Origin: Rhodanobacter ginsengisoli
Lineage (GTDB): Bacteria; Pseudomonadota; Gammaproteobacteria; Xanthomonadales; Rhodanobacteraceae
Direction of reading: 5' to 3'
DNA: 64,000 bases
Assembly (NCBI RefSeq): GCF_042657065.1
Contig: NZ_JBHSNF010000001.1
Coordinates: 1,364,001 to 1,428,000, forward strand
The notes below the pieces were generated by a model, which saw nothing but the letters and a program-made list of their open reading frames with translations, made no database searches and had not been told where the DNA came from. Numbering within the stretch: the first letter of the stretch is position 1; every line of letters begins with the position of its first letter. Shown piece after piece: positions 25,248 to 33,717 of this stretch. Made by a program: the position numbers and the translations under genes.

Positions 25248-25687
25248 CGGCTCCATCCACACCGAAAGCGACTGCCATGGACATCACCATCTACTCGAGC
25301 TTCCTCCCGCACACCGATCCGGACGCCTCACTGGCGTTCTACCGCGACACGCTCGGCTTCGAGGTGCGCAACGACGTCGGCTACAACGGCATGCGCTGGA
25401 TCACGGTCGGCCCGTCCGACCAGCCCGGCACGTCGATCGTGCTGTTCCCGCCCGCCGCCAGCCCCGGCGTGAACGATGACGAAAAACGCACCATCGCCGA
25501 GATGATGGCCAAGGGCACCTACGCCATGATGCTGCTGGCCACGAAGGACCTGGATGCCGCCTTCGAGCGGATCCAGGCCAGCGGTGCCGAGATCGTCGAA
25601 GAGCCGACCGAACAGCCGTACGGCGTTCGCGACTGCGCCGTGCGCGATCCCGCGGGCAACCTGCTGCGCGTGCAGGAGCGGCGCTGA
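25244..25687 (+). CDS. VOC (glyoxalase/bleomycin resistance) family protein
   Basis: A 147-residue VOC-fold protein with paired beta-alpha-beta-beta-beta units: IYSSFLPHTDPDASLAFYRD and the later YAMMLLATKDLDAAFERIQA. Members bind metals and act on small electrophiles or antibiotics. A metal-binding Glu is visible near the end (LLRVQER). ATG 25244 overlaps the AraC stop; ATG 25277 (start MDITIY) is an equally likely start, since the first eleven residues look unstructured. It is the second gene of an AraC-VOC-DUF1801 cluster. Confidence 0.84.
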   Translation: MTAPSTPKATAMDITIYSSFLPHTDPDASLAFYRDTLGFEVRNDVGYNGMRWITVGPSDQPGTSIVLFPPAASPGVNDDEKRTIAEMMAKGTYAMMLLATKDLDAAFERIQASGAEIVEEPTEQPYGVRDCAVRDPAGNLLRVQERR

Positions 25688-25723
25688 GGCCTCCGGCGAG
25701 CGGACCTGGCTGGAGAAGGCGCG

Positions 25724-26164
25724 ATGACAACGATGAAGAAGGCGACACCGACCATGAAGAAGACCGGCCCGAAGGAAGCCCCCGCGGGCGAGACGCCCTC
25801 GCAACGGATCGACGCACGGATCGAGTCGCTGGGCGACTGGCGCGGCGAAATGCTCGCGCGCATCCGCAGGATCATCCGGCAGGCCGTTCCCGACGTGGTC
25901 GAGGAGTGGAAGTGGCGAGGGGTTCCGGTGTGGTACCGCGACGGGATGATCTGCACCGGCGAGACGTACAGGAACGCCGTGAAGATGACTTTTGCCCAGG
26001 GCGCCTCGCTGGCCGACCCGTCCGGCCTGTTCAACGCCAGCCTCGACGGCAACACGCGGCGCGCCATCGATTTCCATGAGGGTGACTCGATCGATGAAGC
26101 GGCGTTGAAGGCGCTGATTCGCGCCGCCGTGGTGCGGAATGCCCTGAAGGGGGGCGGCGACTGA
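25724..26164 (+). CDS. DUF1801 domain protein
   Basis: A 146-residue protein of the DUF1801 (YdhG/YdeI-like) family, a small fold with helical and sheet parts resembling the SufBD or iron-chaperone group. Family marks are QRIDARIESLGDWRGEMLAR, the strand VPVWYRDGMICTGETYRNAVK and FHEGDSIDEAAL. The N-terminus is Lys/Thr-rich and disordered. The function is not established. A GGAGAAGG site precedes ATG 25724. It ends inside a strong bidirectional hairpin shared with the GH3 gene. Confidence 0.82.
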   Translation: MTTMKKATPTMKKTGPKEAPAGETPSQRIDARIESLGDWRGEMLARIRRIIRQAVPDVVEEWKWRGVPVWYRDGMICTGETYRNAVKMTFAQGASLADPSGLFNASLDGNTRRAIDFHEGDSIDEAALKALIRAAVVRNALKGGGD

Positions 26165-26177
26165 GAGTCGCCGCCCC
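26151..26177. terminator. Bidirectional terminator hairpin
   Basis: GGGGCGGCGACT (26151-26162) and AGTCGCCGCCCC (26166-26177) form a perfect 12-bp stem with a three-base loop. It overlaps the stop codon of the DUF1801 gene and faces the end of the convergent GH3 gene 18 bases away. Confidence 0.75.
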
Positions 26178-26194
26178 GGCATGTCGGCGTTCGA

Positions 26195-28597
26195 TCAGGG
26201 CGTGACGTCGAAATCCGCCTGTGCGGTCGCCAGCGAGCTGCCGCCGACCCACACGGTGTAATGCGTGGGCTCGATCACCTGCCGGCTGCGCACGTTCCAG
26301 AACGACAGCTCCGGGAAGCCGAGCTGGAACGTGAGCTGCTTCGATTGCCCCGGCTTCAGCGTCACCCGCGTGAAACCCTTCAGGCTGCGCACCGGCTGCT
26401 CGACGCTGGCGCCGAGATTGCGCACGTAGAGCTGCGCCACTTCGGTGGCCTCGCGCCGGCCGGTGTTCTTCACCGTTGCGCTCACCGTCACCAGGTCATG
26501 GGCATCGGCGCGATTGGCCATGGCCAGCGGTACGGCCTTGCGCGACAGGTGCACGCCCGAGTAGGCGAACGTGGTGTAGCTCAGGCCGTAGCCGAACGGA
26601 TAGAGCGCGGAGTTCGGCACGTCGATGTAGCGCGAGACGAAGCGCGTGTCGCCGGCCGGCGGCTTGCTCAGGTCCGCGTCGCCGGCGGGGCGGCCGGTGG
26701 GGAACTGGTTGTAGTACAGCGGCTCCTGGCCGACCGCCCGCGGGAAGCTCATGGTCAGCTTGCCGCTGGGCGAAACGTCGCCGAACAGCGTACTCGCGAC
26801 GGCCGAACCGGCCTCGGTACCGGGGAACCAGACGGCCATGATCGCCGACACGTGCGTGGCCGCCCAGTCCAGCACCAGCGGACGTCCGGAGAACACCAGC
26901 AGCACGACCGGCTTGCCCGTCGCCGCAATCGTTTCCAGCAGCTTCTGCTGGTTGCCCGGCAGATCCAGGTGCGCGCGCGAACCCGCTTCGCCGCTCATGC
27001 TGCTGGATTCGCCCAGCGCCATCACCACCACGTCGGCCCGCTCGGCCGCGCGCCGGGCTTCGGCGAAGCCCGCCTCGGAATCGCCGTCGATGTCGGTGCC
27101 CCTGGCATAGAGCAGCTCGCCGCCCCTCTGCTTCATGCGCGCCTCCAGCCCACCGCGCACGGTGACCACGTCGGGCTGATGCTGCGCACCGCCCCAGGCG
27201 CCCTGCATCTCGCCGGCGCTGTCGGCCAGCGGGCCGATCAAGGCGACTTTCTTCACGTCGGCGGCGAGCGGCAGCACAGGGGCCACGCCGTCACCGCCGT
27301 TCTTCAGCAGCACGAACGACTCCTCGGCCGCGCGACGCGCCAGCGGACGATGCGCCGCCACGGCCTGCGTCACCTCCTCGGTGCCGCGCGCATACGGATG
27401 CTCGAACAGGCCCAGCGCGAACTTCACCCGCAGCACGCGGCGCACCGCCTCGTCCACGGTCGCCATCGACAGCTTGCCTTGCTTCAGCAGCCTGGGAATC
27501 TGGGTGTCGTAGAAGTGGGACATCATGTCCACCTCGACCCCGGCGTCCAGCGCCTTCCGGGTGGCGCTGGCGGCATCCAGCGCGATGCCGTGATGGGTCA
27601 GTTCCATCACCGCGGTGTAGTCGCTGACCACGAAGCCGTCGAAGCCCCATTCCTTGCGCAGGATCTCGTCCATCAGGTACGGATCGGCGGTGGCGGGCAC
27701 GCCGTTGAGCGCGTTGAACGAGCTCATCATCGTGGCCGCGCCGGCGTCCACCGCGGCCTTGTAGGGCGGAAGGTAGACCTGGCGCAGGCGGATGTCGGAC
27801 ATGTCGGTGGTGTTGTATTCGCGGCCCGCCTCGGCCGCGCCGTAGGCGGCGAAGTGCTTGACCGATGCGGCCACGCTCTCGGGCTTCGAGAGATCGCTGC
27901 CCTGGTAGCCGCGGATATACGCGCGCGCCATCGCCGAACCGAGGTAGGCATCCTCACCGGCGCCCTCGGTCGAGCGGCCCCAGCGCGCGTCGCGCGAGAT
28001 GTCGACCATCGGCGAATAGAACCATTTCACGCCGGCGGTGGTGGCTTCGACCGCGGCCATGTGCGAGACGTCCTGCACCAGCTGCGGATCCCACGAGGCG
28101 GACAGGCCCAGCGGCACCGGATAGATGGTGCGATAACCGTGGATCACGTCGGCGCCGAACAGGATCGGGATGCCCAGGCGGCTGTGCATCGCCGCCTCCT
28201 GGAAACGGCGCGTCTTCTCCGCACCGATCACGTTGAGCATCGAACCCAGCTGTCCCTTCCGAGCCAGTTCGTACGCGTCGACGTGGTCGCGCGTTTCCGG
28301 ATTGGCGGCGAGCGCACCCTCCGCATCGGCCGCCGTGGGCGCCGACGAGCCCTGATCGTTGTACTGCATCAACTGGCCGATCTTCTCGGCCAGGGTCATC
28401 TTCTTCAGCAGCGCGTCGACTTTCTGGCTGATCGCGGGGGAGGCCAGTTGCGCATTGGACGGTTGCTGCGCCAGCGGAAACCGGGGCGCAGCAGCCTCGG
28501 TGGCCAGTGCTCCCCGGGCGAGCGCCAGGCTCAAGGCACAGGCTGCGACGGACGACAGCAGCGGGGCGCGCCGAGGGAGGGGTGTGGGAGGGCTCAT
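26195..28597 (-). CDS. bglX: Periplasmic beta-glucosidase, GH3 family (BglX type)
   Basis: An 800-residue exported glycoside hydrolase. Residues 1-33 are a signal peptide. The GH3 N-terminal barrel (about 55-380) holds the nucleophile Asp326 in VVSDYTAVMEL; the alpha/beta sandwich C-domain follows (about 430-640) and a fibronectin-type III-like domain ends the protein (about 690-790). Substrate is expected to be beta-glucosides such as cellobiose or other beta-1,x-glucans. A 16-bp LacI-type palindrome lies 50 bases upstream, suggesting repression lifted by a sugar. The start follows CAGGAGAAA. Confidence 0.93.
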   Translation of the reverse strand: MSPPTPLPRRAPLLSSVAACALSLALARGALATEAAAPRFPLAQQPSNAQLASPAISQKVDALLKKMTLAEKIGQLMQYNDQGSSAPTAADAEGALAANPETRDHVDAYELARKGQLGSMLNVIGAEKTRRFQEAAMHSRLGIPILFGADVIHGYRTIYPVPLGLSASWDPQLVQDVSHMAAVEATTAGVKWFYSPMVDISRDARWGRSTEGAGEDAYLGSAMARAYIRGYQGSDLSKPESVAASVKHFAAYGAAEAGREYNTTDMSDIRLRQVYLPPYKAAVDAGAATMMSSFNALNGVPATADPYLMDEILRKEWGFDGFVVSDYTAVMELTHHGIALDAASATRKALDAGVEVDMMSHFYDTQIPRLLKQGKLSMATVDEAVRRVLRVKFALGLFEHPYARGTEEVTQAVAAHRPLARRAAEESFVLLKNGGDGVAPVLPLAADVKKVALIGPLADSAGEMQGAWGGAQHQPDVVTVRGGLEARMKQRGGELLYARGTDIDGDSEAGFAEARRAAERADVVVMALGESSSMSGEAGSRAHLDLPGNQQKLLETIAATGKPVVLLVFSGRPLVLDWAATHVSAIMAVWFPGTEAGSAVASTLFGDVSPSGKLTMSFPRAVGQEPLYYNQFPTGRPAGDADLSKPPAGDTRFVSRYIDVPNSALYPFGYGLSYTTFAYSGVHLSRKAVPLAMANRADAHDLVTVSATVKNTGRREATEVAQLYVRNLGASVEQPVRSLKGFTRVTLKPGQSKQLTFQLGFPELSFWNVRSRQVIEPTHYTVWVGGSSLATAQADFDVTP

Positions 28598-28646
28598 TCT
28601 TTCTCCTGGGAGGCGCGAGGGGCGCGCCGGGGGCGCCAGCGGCTAA

Positions 28647-28662
28647 ATGTAAACGTTTACAT
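28647..28662. promoter_or_regulatory. LacI-family operator before bglX
   Basis: ATGTAAACGTTTACAT is a perfect 16-bp palindrome with the central CG typical of LacI/GalR-type operators. It is centred 57 bases before the bglX start. No LacI-type gene is in the window. Confidence 0.72.
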
Positions 28663-28700
28663 GGGCGGACGTAAATCCCCGATCGATCCGCCCGGCATGG

Positions 28701-29420
28701 CTATCGGCCGCGGCGGGCCAGATAGACCGTCTGCGTGAACGGTCGGCCCTGCAGCGGGTTGTCGAACGTGACCGGTTCGGCCCAGGCCTCGGCGAACACG
28801 CCGGCGAGACGAGCGGTGAAGGCGGGGTCGGGGCGGTCGTTGGACCACAGCCCGAAGATGCCGCCCGGCTTGAGGTGGGCGGTCAGCGCACGCAGACCGT
28901 CGGGTTGGTAGAAGCTGGTGCTGCGCTGGTCCAGCAGGGCTTCGGGGGAGTGGTCGATGTCGAGCAGGATGGCATCGAAGCGGCGGCCGGGCGACTCCGG
29001 ATCAAACCCCTGTGCCGAGCCGGCGAGCGCGAAGAAGTCGCCCTGCACGAAGCGGCAGCGTGGGTCGGCCACCAGCTCCGGGCCCAGCGGCAGCAGTCCC
29101 TTGCGATGCCACTGGATCACCGGTGCGAGCATCTCGACCACCGCGAGCGCGGCGACCTTGTCGTGCTCCAGCACGGCGCGTGCGGTGTAGCCCAGGCCCA
29201 GCCCGCCGACAACCACGTCGAGCTGCCCGCCCTCGAGCGCGGCCAGGCCCAGCCGCGCCAGCGCTTCCTCCGACGCGGTGAACAGGCTCGACATCAGGAA
29301 CTCGTCGTCCAGCTTGATCTCGTAGACCTCGCGCTTCAGCGTCAGCTCGAAACGGCGCCGGAGGCTCACGGCCCCGATCGGGGTCGGGCAATAGTCGATT
29401 TCCTCGAAGAGCACGTGCAT
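28701..29420 (-). CDS. Spermidine-synthase-like methyltransferase-fold protein
   Basis: A 239-residue protein related to polyamine aminopropyltransferases (SpeE fold). The Rossmann core is clear: VVGGLGLGYTARAVLE (nucleotide loop), VVEMLAPVIQWHRKG, CRFVQGDFFAL and the acidic strand DAILLDIDHSP with the helix beyond it. The N-terminal SpeE beta-barrel part is short, so it may act on a small metabolite other than putrescine. The start at 29420 has no good ribosome site. It sits upstream of bglX on the same strand, but the LacI-type palindrome separates them. Confidence 0.75.
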   Translation of the reverse strand: MHVLFEEIDYCPTPIGAVSLRRRFELTLKREVYEIKLDDEFLMSSLFTASEEALARLGLAALEGGQLDVVVGGLGLGYTARAVLEHDKVAALAVVEMLAPVIQWHRKGLLPLGPELVADPRCRFVQGDFFALAGSAQGFDPESPGRRFDAILLDIDHSPEALLDQRSTSFYQPDGLRALTAHLKPGGIFGLWSNDRPDPAFTARLAGVFAEAWAEPVTFDNPLQGRPFTQTVYLARRGR

Positions 29421-29444
29421 AGGCGAGGTAGATCCATGGGTGGA

Positions 29445-29472
29445 GGAAAAAAGGAAAAGGTGCCGGGAACCG
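29445..29472. repeat. Possible degenerate copy of the dispersed repeat
   Basis: An A-rich flank followed by AAAAGGTGCCGGGAACC resembles the core AAAAGGTGCCAGGGACA at 10280. It differs at several bases, so relation is uncertain. It lies between two minus-strand genes. Confidence 0.3.
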
Positions 29473-29506
29473 TGCCCGACGCAGTCGCGGTGATGGGGGT
29501 GCCGAT

Positions 29507-29974
29507 TCAGCGCAGCGGTTGCGCCGCCGTGTCGCCCTTGCACGGGATCGGCTTGCCGTCGGTACCGACCGTCTGCGTGAAACTCGAGCCGCTGCGGTTG
29601 ATGACGATGCCGCCAACACACCGCTGGTTCCGGTCCAGCCGATAGGTTGCCTTTACGCGAAGTGCTTCCTGCCGCTGCTTGTTCAGGCGTATGGCTTGTT
29701 CTTCCTGGTACAGCCGGGCATCTTCCTTGACCTGCTGGTACGTGTTGGACAAGTCCTCGCGACGCTGCTTCAGCTCGTTCGCCAACAGTTCCCGGTTTTG
29801 CCTGGCGCGGGCTCTGGCCAGCTGCGCATCCAGCTCGGCGGTGCGGGCGGAATCGTGGATGATCTCATCGGCCTGGCGCGCGGCGAGGTACCGGGAAAGT
29901 CCATTCCAGCCCAGCATGCCGACGATCAAACTCGCGGCCACTGCTCCGATCTTCCACGACAACGGCATGGCCAT
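29507..29974 (-). CDS. Membrane-anchored coiled-coil protein, 155 aa
   Basis: A single transmembrane helix (residues about 8-27, WKIGAVAASLIVGMLGW) is followed by a long charged helix (about 35-105) rich in Ala, Arg, Glu and Gln that should form a coiled coil, then a short beta-like end with two cysteines (NQRCVGGIVINRSGSS and IPCKGDTAA). The cysteines could pair if the C-terminus is periplasmic. I do not recognise a family. ATG 29968 is an alternative start. It precedes the spermidine-synthase-like gene by 86 bases. Confidence 0.62.
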   Translation of the reverse strand: MAMPLSWKIGAVAASLIVGMLGWNGLSRYLAARQADEIIHDSARTAELDAQLARARARQNRELLANELKQRREDLSNTYQQVKEDARLYQEEQAIRLNKQRQEALRVKATYRLDRNQRCVGGIVINRSGSSFTQTVGTDGKPIPCKGDTAAQPLR

Positions 29975-30313
29975 GTCACCCGAACCTCAACAAGATTGTG
30001 GAGAACCCCTCAGCATCCGTACTCCCCCGATTGAACCTCGTCGTCAGTCGGTCGCCAGAGTCTAGCAGGGCCTCGAAAAAGCCATCCTGCCCGCGAAAGA
30101 AGCAGCGGGAGAGGTGTCGGGGGGAGCGACGTCTGAGGTCGGGCCGATGTCCGCGGAATGAAACCGCCATGCCGCCTGCACCGATCGTTTGGAGCCGGCG
30201 GCCGATCCCGTCGTGGAGCGGAGGAACGCCGGATCAGTTGACGTCGATCAATATTCCGGCGGTGGAATGGGGCGCTAATGACACTCCCCCAAATCCCCCT
30301 GCGGAGGTGTGCG
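29975..30313. other. Divergent intergenic region
   Basis: About 340 bases between the coiled-coil gene (minus) and the BON gene (plus). It should contain both promoters, but I cannot point to clear -35/-10 pairs. No hairpin with a T run and no coding frame are evident. Confidence 0.35.
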
Positions 30314-30964
30314 ATGGACGACAAGTTGTTGCAGCAGAATGTGATTGACGAGCTCGACTTCGAGCCCAGCATCGATTCGGCGGACATCGGCGTGACGGCG
30401 GAAAGAGGCGTGATCACGCTTTCCGGCCATGTCCCGAGCTACACGCAGAAGGTCGCGGCCGAACGGGCCGCCTGGCGCGTCAAGGGCGTCAAGGCGATTG
30501 CGCAGGAGATCCAGGTCCGCTTCCCCGGCGACAAGAAATCCAACGACGACGAGATCGCTCAGCGGGCGATCGATATCCTCGCGTGGACTTCGTCGGTGCC
30601 GCATGATTCGGTGCACGTGAAAGTACAGAACGGCTGGGTCACGCTGATGGGTGAGGTGGGCTGGAACTATCAGCGCGAAGCAGCCGAGACCAGCATACGC
30701 AGATTGTCCGGCGTACTCGGCGTGACCAACGACATCGCGCTGACGCCGGCGGTGCAATCCGCCGACATCGTGGAGCGCATCAATAACGCGCTGAAGCGAC
30801 AGGCCGAAGTCGAGGCGAGCCGGATCCGCGTTTTCGTCCGCGACGGTGGCCGGGTCAGCATCGAAGGTGAGGTCGACAACTGGGAGGAGCGCCGGGCAGT
30901 GGAACGCGCCGCCTGGTCCGCACCGGGCGTCCGCATGGTCGAGGACCACCTGCGCATCAGCTGA
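30314..30964 (+). CDS. Triple BON-domain protein
   Basis: A 216-residue protein with three BON domains, roughly at residues 1-70, 78-145 and 148-216. Each shows the pattern of a helix then VITLSGHVPSY-, VTLMGEVGWNYQ- or VSIEGEVDNWEE-like strands. BON domains bind lipids or sit in osmotic-stress proteins such as OsmY and Kbp. There is no signal peptide, so this copy is probably cytosolic, closer to Kbp than to OsmY. The start is set by GGAGG seven bases before ATG 30314. It is monocistronic. Confidence 0.88.
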   Translation: MDDKLLQQNVIDELDFEPSIDSADIGVTAERGVITLSGHVPSYTQKVAAERAAWRVKGVKAIAQEIQVRFPGDKKSNDDEIAQRAIDILAWTSSVPHDSVHVKVQNGWVTLMGEVGWNYQREAAETSIRRLSGVLGVTNDIALTPAVQSADIVERINNALKRQAEVEASRIRVFVRDGGRVSIEGEVDNWEERRAVERAAWSAPGVRMVEDHLRIS

Positions 30965-31410
30965 GCTGACGCGGCATCGCCCCATCCCGCTCGCATGTGG
31001 ATGATGTCAGGCCGGGCGATCATCCACGGTCGAGCCGCGCGGTCGTGTCGGGGAGCGGCTGGTATCCCGGTATCCAGCTGCCATGACGGAAAGAGACGCC
31101 AAGGGCAATGCCTGGCGTCGGATCGGCTCCTGCCCGCCACGGCAAATGGTGCGGGGAACGGGGCGGTTCCGCCCGCGGGTCGAGGCAGGGCAGGACGGAT
31201 TTCCGCGGCGCGGAGGGGCGGGCGACCGCCGGGTCGTTCCACCGGCTTCCGATGCCATGCACCCCTTGGCGAATCCCCGCGCTGGCGCGTAGACTGCTCC
31301 GGCGCATATGTCAAGTATGCGTACTTGCGCGGACGCCTATCGGTGCAACCGATATTCAGCGTCTTACAGGGGGCGCGGTCACCTAACCATACGCACAGGA
31401 GACCGGTGCA
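30965..31410. other. Upstream region of the exported 620-aa protein
   Basis: About 446 bases without a credible gene. A possible sigma-70 promoter (TTGGCG at 31266, 18 bases, TAGACT at 31290) is followed at 31312-31327 by CAAGTATGCGTACTTG, a 6-4-6 inverted repeat placed where a repressor could block transcription. The leader of the downstream gene begins after it. Confidence 0.4.
31312..31327. promoter_or_regulatory. Palindrome downstream of the candidate promoter
   Basis: CAAGTA, TGCG, TACTTG gives a 6-bp inverted repeat with a four-base centre. It lies about 85 bases before the 31411 start and just after the possible transcription start, a plausible repressor site. No regulator is adjacent. 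Confidence 0.4.
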
Positions 31411-33273
31411 ATGAAGACTCGATTGCTGATCGCCATGGCAGCCGTGGCGTTCGCCACGTGCGCACTAGGCGCGCCACCAACCTCGCTCACACTGCAAAAA
31501 GGAGGCACCACGGTACCCGTGACCACGCCTCTTGGGGGCGCACCATTGACCAGCCTGGAACAGGATCCCGCGATGGCCGGCGGGGACGCCGATTCGGGTG
31601 ATGCCGGCGACCTCGGGCCCCAGCCCGTGGTGAACCGAACGATCGGCCGTCGTCATGGCCATCATGGACGCAACTGGATGGGGCATGGCCGGCGCGCGAA
31701 GTCGAATCCCGAATTGCGCGGGGGCTTCGACGGTCTGAATTTCCACGACCAGCGTTACGCCAATGGTGGCAACCAGTTTTCGGTGGAGCCGCCCGACCAG
31801 GGGTTGTGCGTCGGCAACGGCTTCGTCATGGAAAGTGTCAACGACGTATTGGCCGTCTATGACAAATCCGGCAACGAGCTCGTCGGTCCCGTCGATCTCA
31901 ATACGTTCTATGGCTACCCCGCGGCGATCAATCGCAGCACCGGAGCGTACGGACCCAGCATCACCGATCCGTCGTGCTACTACGACTCGGACACCCGGCG
32001 CTGGTTCCAGGTCGTGTTGACGCTCGATCGCGTGGGTACGACATCGTCGCTGGCCGGCACCAATCACCTGGATATCGCGGTCAGTCAGACTGCCAATCCC
32101 ACCGGTGCCTGGAATATCTACCATCTGCCGGTGCAGAACAACGGCACGCAGGGCACCCCGGACCACGGCTGCGACGGCGGATTCTGCCTGGGAGACTACC
32201 CGCACATCGGCGCCGACAACAACGCGATCTTCCTGACCACCAACGAGTTCGCACTGTTCGGTTCCGGCTTCTACGGAGCGCAGATCTACGCCATCTCCAA
32301 GAAGGCCCTGGTGCATGGCGCCGCGTCACCGAACGTCGTGTTGTTCAACGGCGGCGATCCGAACATTCCGGCGCCGGCGTTCACGGTCTGGCCGGCCACT
32401 TCGCCGGACGGGCAGTTTGCCGGTGCCAGGGGAGGGACCGAATACCTGCTCAGCTCGGACGCCGTGTTCTACGACTCCGGCACGTCCAATACCTTGTGGC
32501 TGTGGTCGGTGTCGAACACACGGGCCATCGACAAGGCCCCCACGGCGCTCAACCTGGACGTCTCGCCGCTGACCGTGCAGGACTATGCCGTGCCGACCAG
32601 TCTGGTCCAGCAGAAGCCCGGTGATACACCCTTGCGCGACTGCTTTGCCCTGACCGGGTGCGCACCGACCTATCTCGGCTACCCGAACATCGTCTACCCG
32701 ACGCCGCGCCCGATGGCGGTGAATGATTCGCGCATGCAGCAGGTGACCTACGCCAACGGCAAGCTGTGGGGCACGCTGGATACCGATGTCCTGCTGGCCG
32801 ATGGAACTCATGGCTCGGGCATCAACTACTTCGTGATCAACCCGCATTCGGGCGGGCTCTTCGCCAACGGCACGCTGGCCCTGCCCGACGCGAATCTGAC
32901 CTACGGCGCTGCCGCGGTCACCCGAAGCGGACGTGGCGTCATCGCGTTCACCGTGGTCGGTCCCGACAACTATCCCAGTGCGGGTTACGCCAGCTTCGAT
33001 GCGAAAATCGGTGCCGGCGACGTCCACATTGCCGCGGCGGGCGCGGGTCCCTGGGACGGCTTTACCGGCATCCCCTATCTCGCCGGCAATCGGCCGCGCT
33101 GGGGCGACTATGGCGCGGCCGCGACCGATGGCGACAGGATCTGGACCGCATCGGAGTACATCGCGCAGACCTGCACCCTGACCGACTACCTGACCGCACC
33201 GATGTTCCAGTGCGGCGGCACGCGCGGCGCCCTTGGCAACTGGGCGACCCGTATCTCGAAATTCGAACTCTGA
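31411..33273 (+). CDS. Large exported protein of unknown function, 620 aa
   Basis: A 620-residue secreted protein. Residues 1-20 are a signal peptide ending ALG. Residues about 20-100 are low complexity and contain a His/Gly/Arg patch (GRRHGHHGRNWMGHGRR). The rest is beta-rich with repeated W, Y and N/G turns, such as PPDQGLCVGNGFVMESVNDV, PSCYYDSDTRRWFQ and RPRWGDYGAAATDGDRIW, which suggest a beta-propeller. Several cysteines, some in pairs (GCDGGFCLGD, FALTGCAPT), could form disulfides. I do not recognise a family or an active site. A strong site CAGGAG precedes the ATG and a long hairpin follows the stop. Confidence 0.68.
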   Translation: MKTRLLIAMAAVAFATCALGAPPTSLTLQKGGTTVPVTTPLGGAPLTSLEQDPAMAGGDADSGDAGDLGPQPVVNRTIGRRHGHHGRNWMGHGRRAKSNPELRGGFDGLNFHDQRYANGGNQFSVEPPDQGLCVGNGFVMESVNDVLAVYDKSGNELVGPVDLNTFYGYPAAINRSTGAYGPSITDPSCYYDSDTRRWFQVVLTLDRVGTTSSLAGTNHLDIAVSQTANPTGAWNIYHLPVQNNGTQGTPDHGCDGGFCLGDYPHIGADNNAIFLTTNEFALFGSGFYGAQIYAISKKALVHGAASPNVVLFNGGDPNIPAPAFTVWPATSPDGQFAGARGGTEYLLSSDAVFYDSGTSNTLWLWSVSNTRAIDKAPTALNLDVSPLTVQDYAVPTSLVQQKPGDTPLRDCFALTGCAPTYLGYPNIVYPTPRPMAVNDSRMQQVTYANGKLWGTLDTDVLLADGTHGSGINYFVINPHSGGLFANGTLALPDANLTYGAAAVTRSGRGVIAFTVVGPDNYPSAGYASFDAKIGAGDVHIAAAGAGPWDGFTGIPYLAGNRPRWGDYGAAATDGDRIWTASEYIAQTCTLTDYLTAPMFQCGGTRGALGNWATRISKFEL

Positions 33274-33294
33274 GTCCTCGGCAAGGTGACAGCT

Positions 33295-33327
33295 ACGGGC
33301 GTGGTGGCGGTACTCCACCACGCCCGT
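33295..33327 (+). terminator. Terminator hairpin after the 620-aa gene
   Basis: ACGGGCGTGGTGG (33295-33307) and CCACCACGCCCGT (33315-33327) form a perfect 13-bp stem with a seven-base loop, 22 bases past the stop. The tail (TCTGTTCC) is only mildly T-rich. Confidence 0.68.
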
Positions 33328-33717
33328 TCTGTTCCCGGGAATCCACAGCGGGCCCGCTGGCCCGAGCCGGATCGTCGAGGGATCGGTACCTGACCGGATC
33401 GGGGATCACCGCGAAGGCGCAATCGATGTCATGCCTGGTCTCTGCGCCCGGCCATGCGGTCGGGACGTCCGTCGAACGCTCCGGAACGGTGCCGGGCTCA
33501 CTTCCCGAAGCAGCTGGAAGTGATGCCACGACTGTTGCAACGATCCGGGCAAAGGCAGGCGGCGGGGGGCACGTTCCCGGCGCGGCGAAGCGTCCGGCGA
33601 GGCGTCGTTGCGGTGGAATGGAGGTTCATCGGAAGGCGGTATTGCCTGGCGTGCAACTCATGCTGCGCCGGGGATGATAGGTTGGGGAAATCTTTTGTCG
33701 GATGGCCGGAGTTCCCC
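33328..33717. other. Gap before the M61 peptidase gene
   Basis: About 390 bases with no protein-like frame. GATGATAGGTT near 33673 may belong to a -10 region for the peptidase, whose leader would then be about 40 bases. No repeat is seen. Confidence 0.35.

Noticed and set aside
28647..28662. Idea that the palindrome before bglX is a terminator of the upstream gene
   Set aside because: It is AT-rich, short and has no GC stem or T run. It fits a LacI-type operator and lies at the right distance from bglX.
26261..28738. Very long open frame antisense to bglX (over 800 codons)
   Set aside because: High GC content keeps the opposite strand free of stops. The translated sequence is Arg/His/Gly/Gln-rich, without domain-like pattern, and bglX on the other strand is unmistakable.
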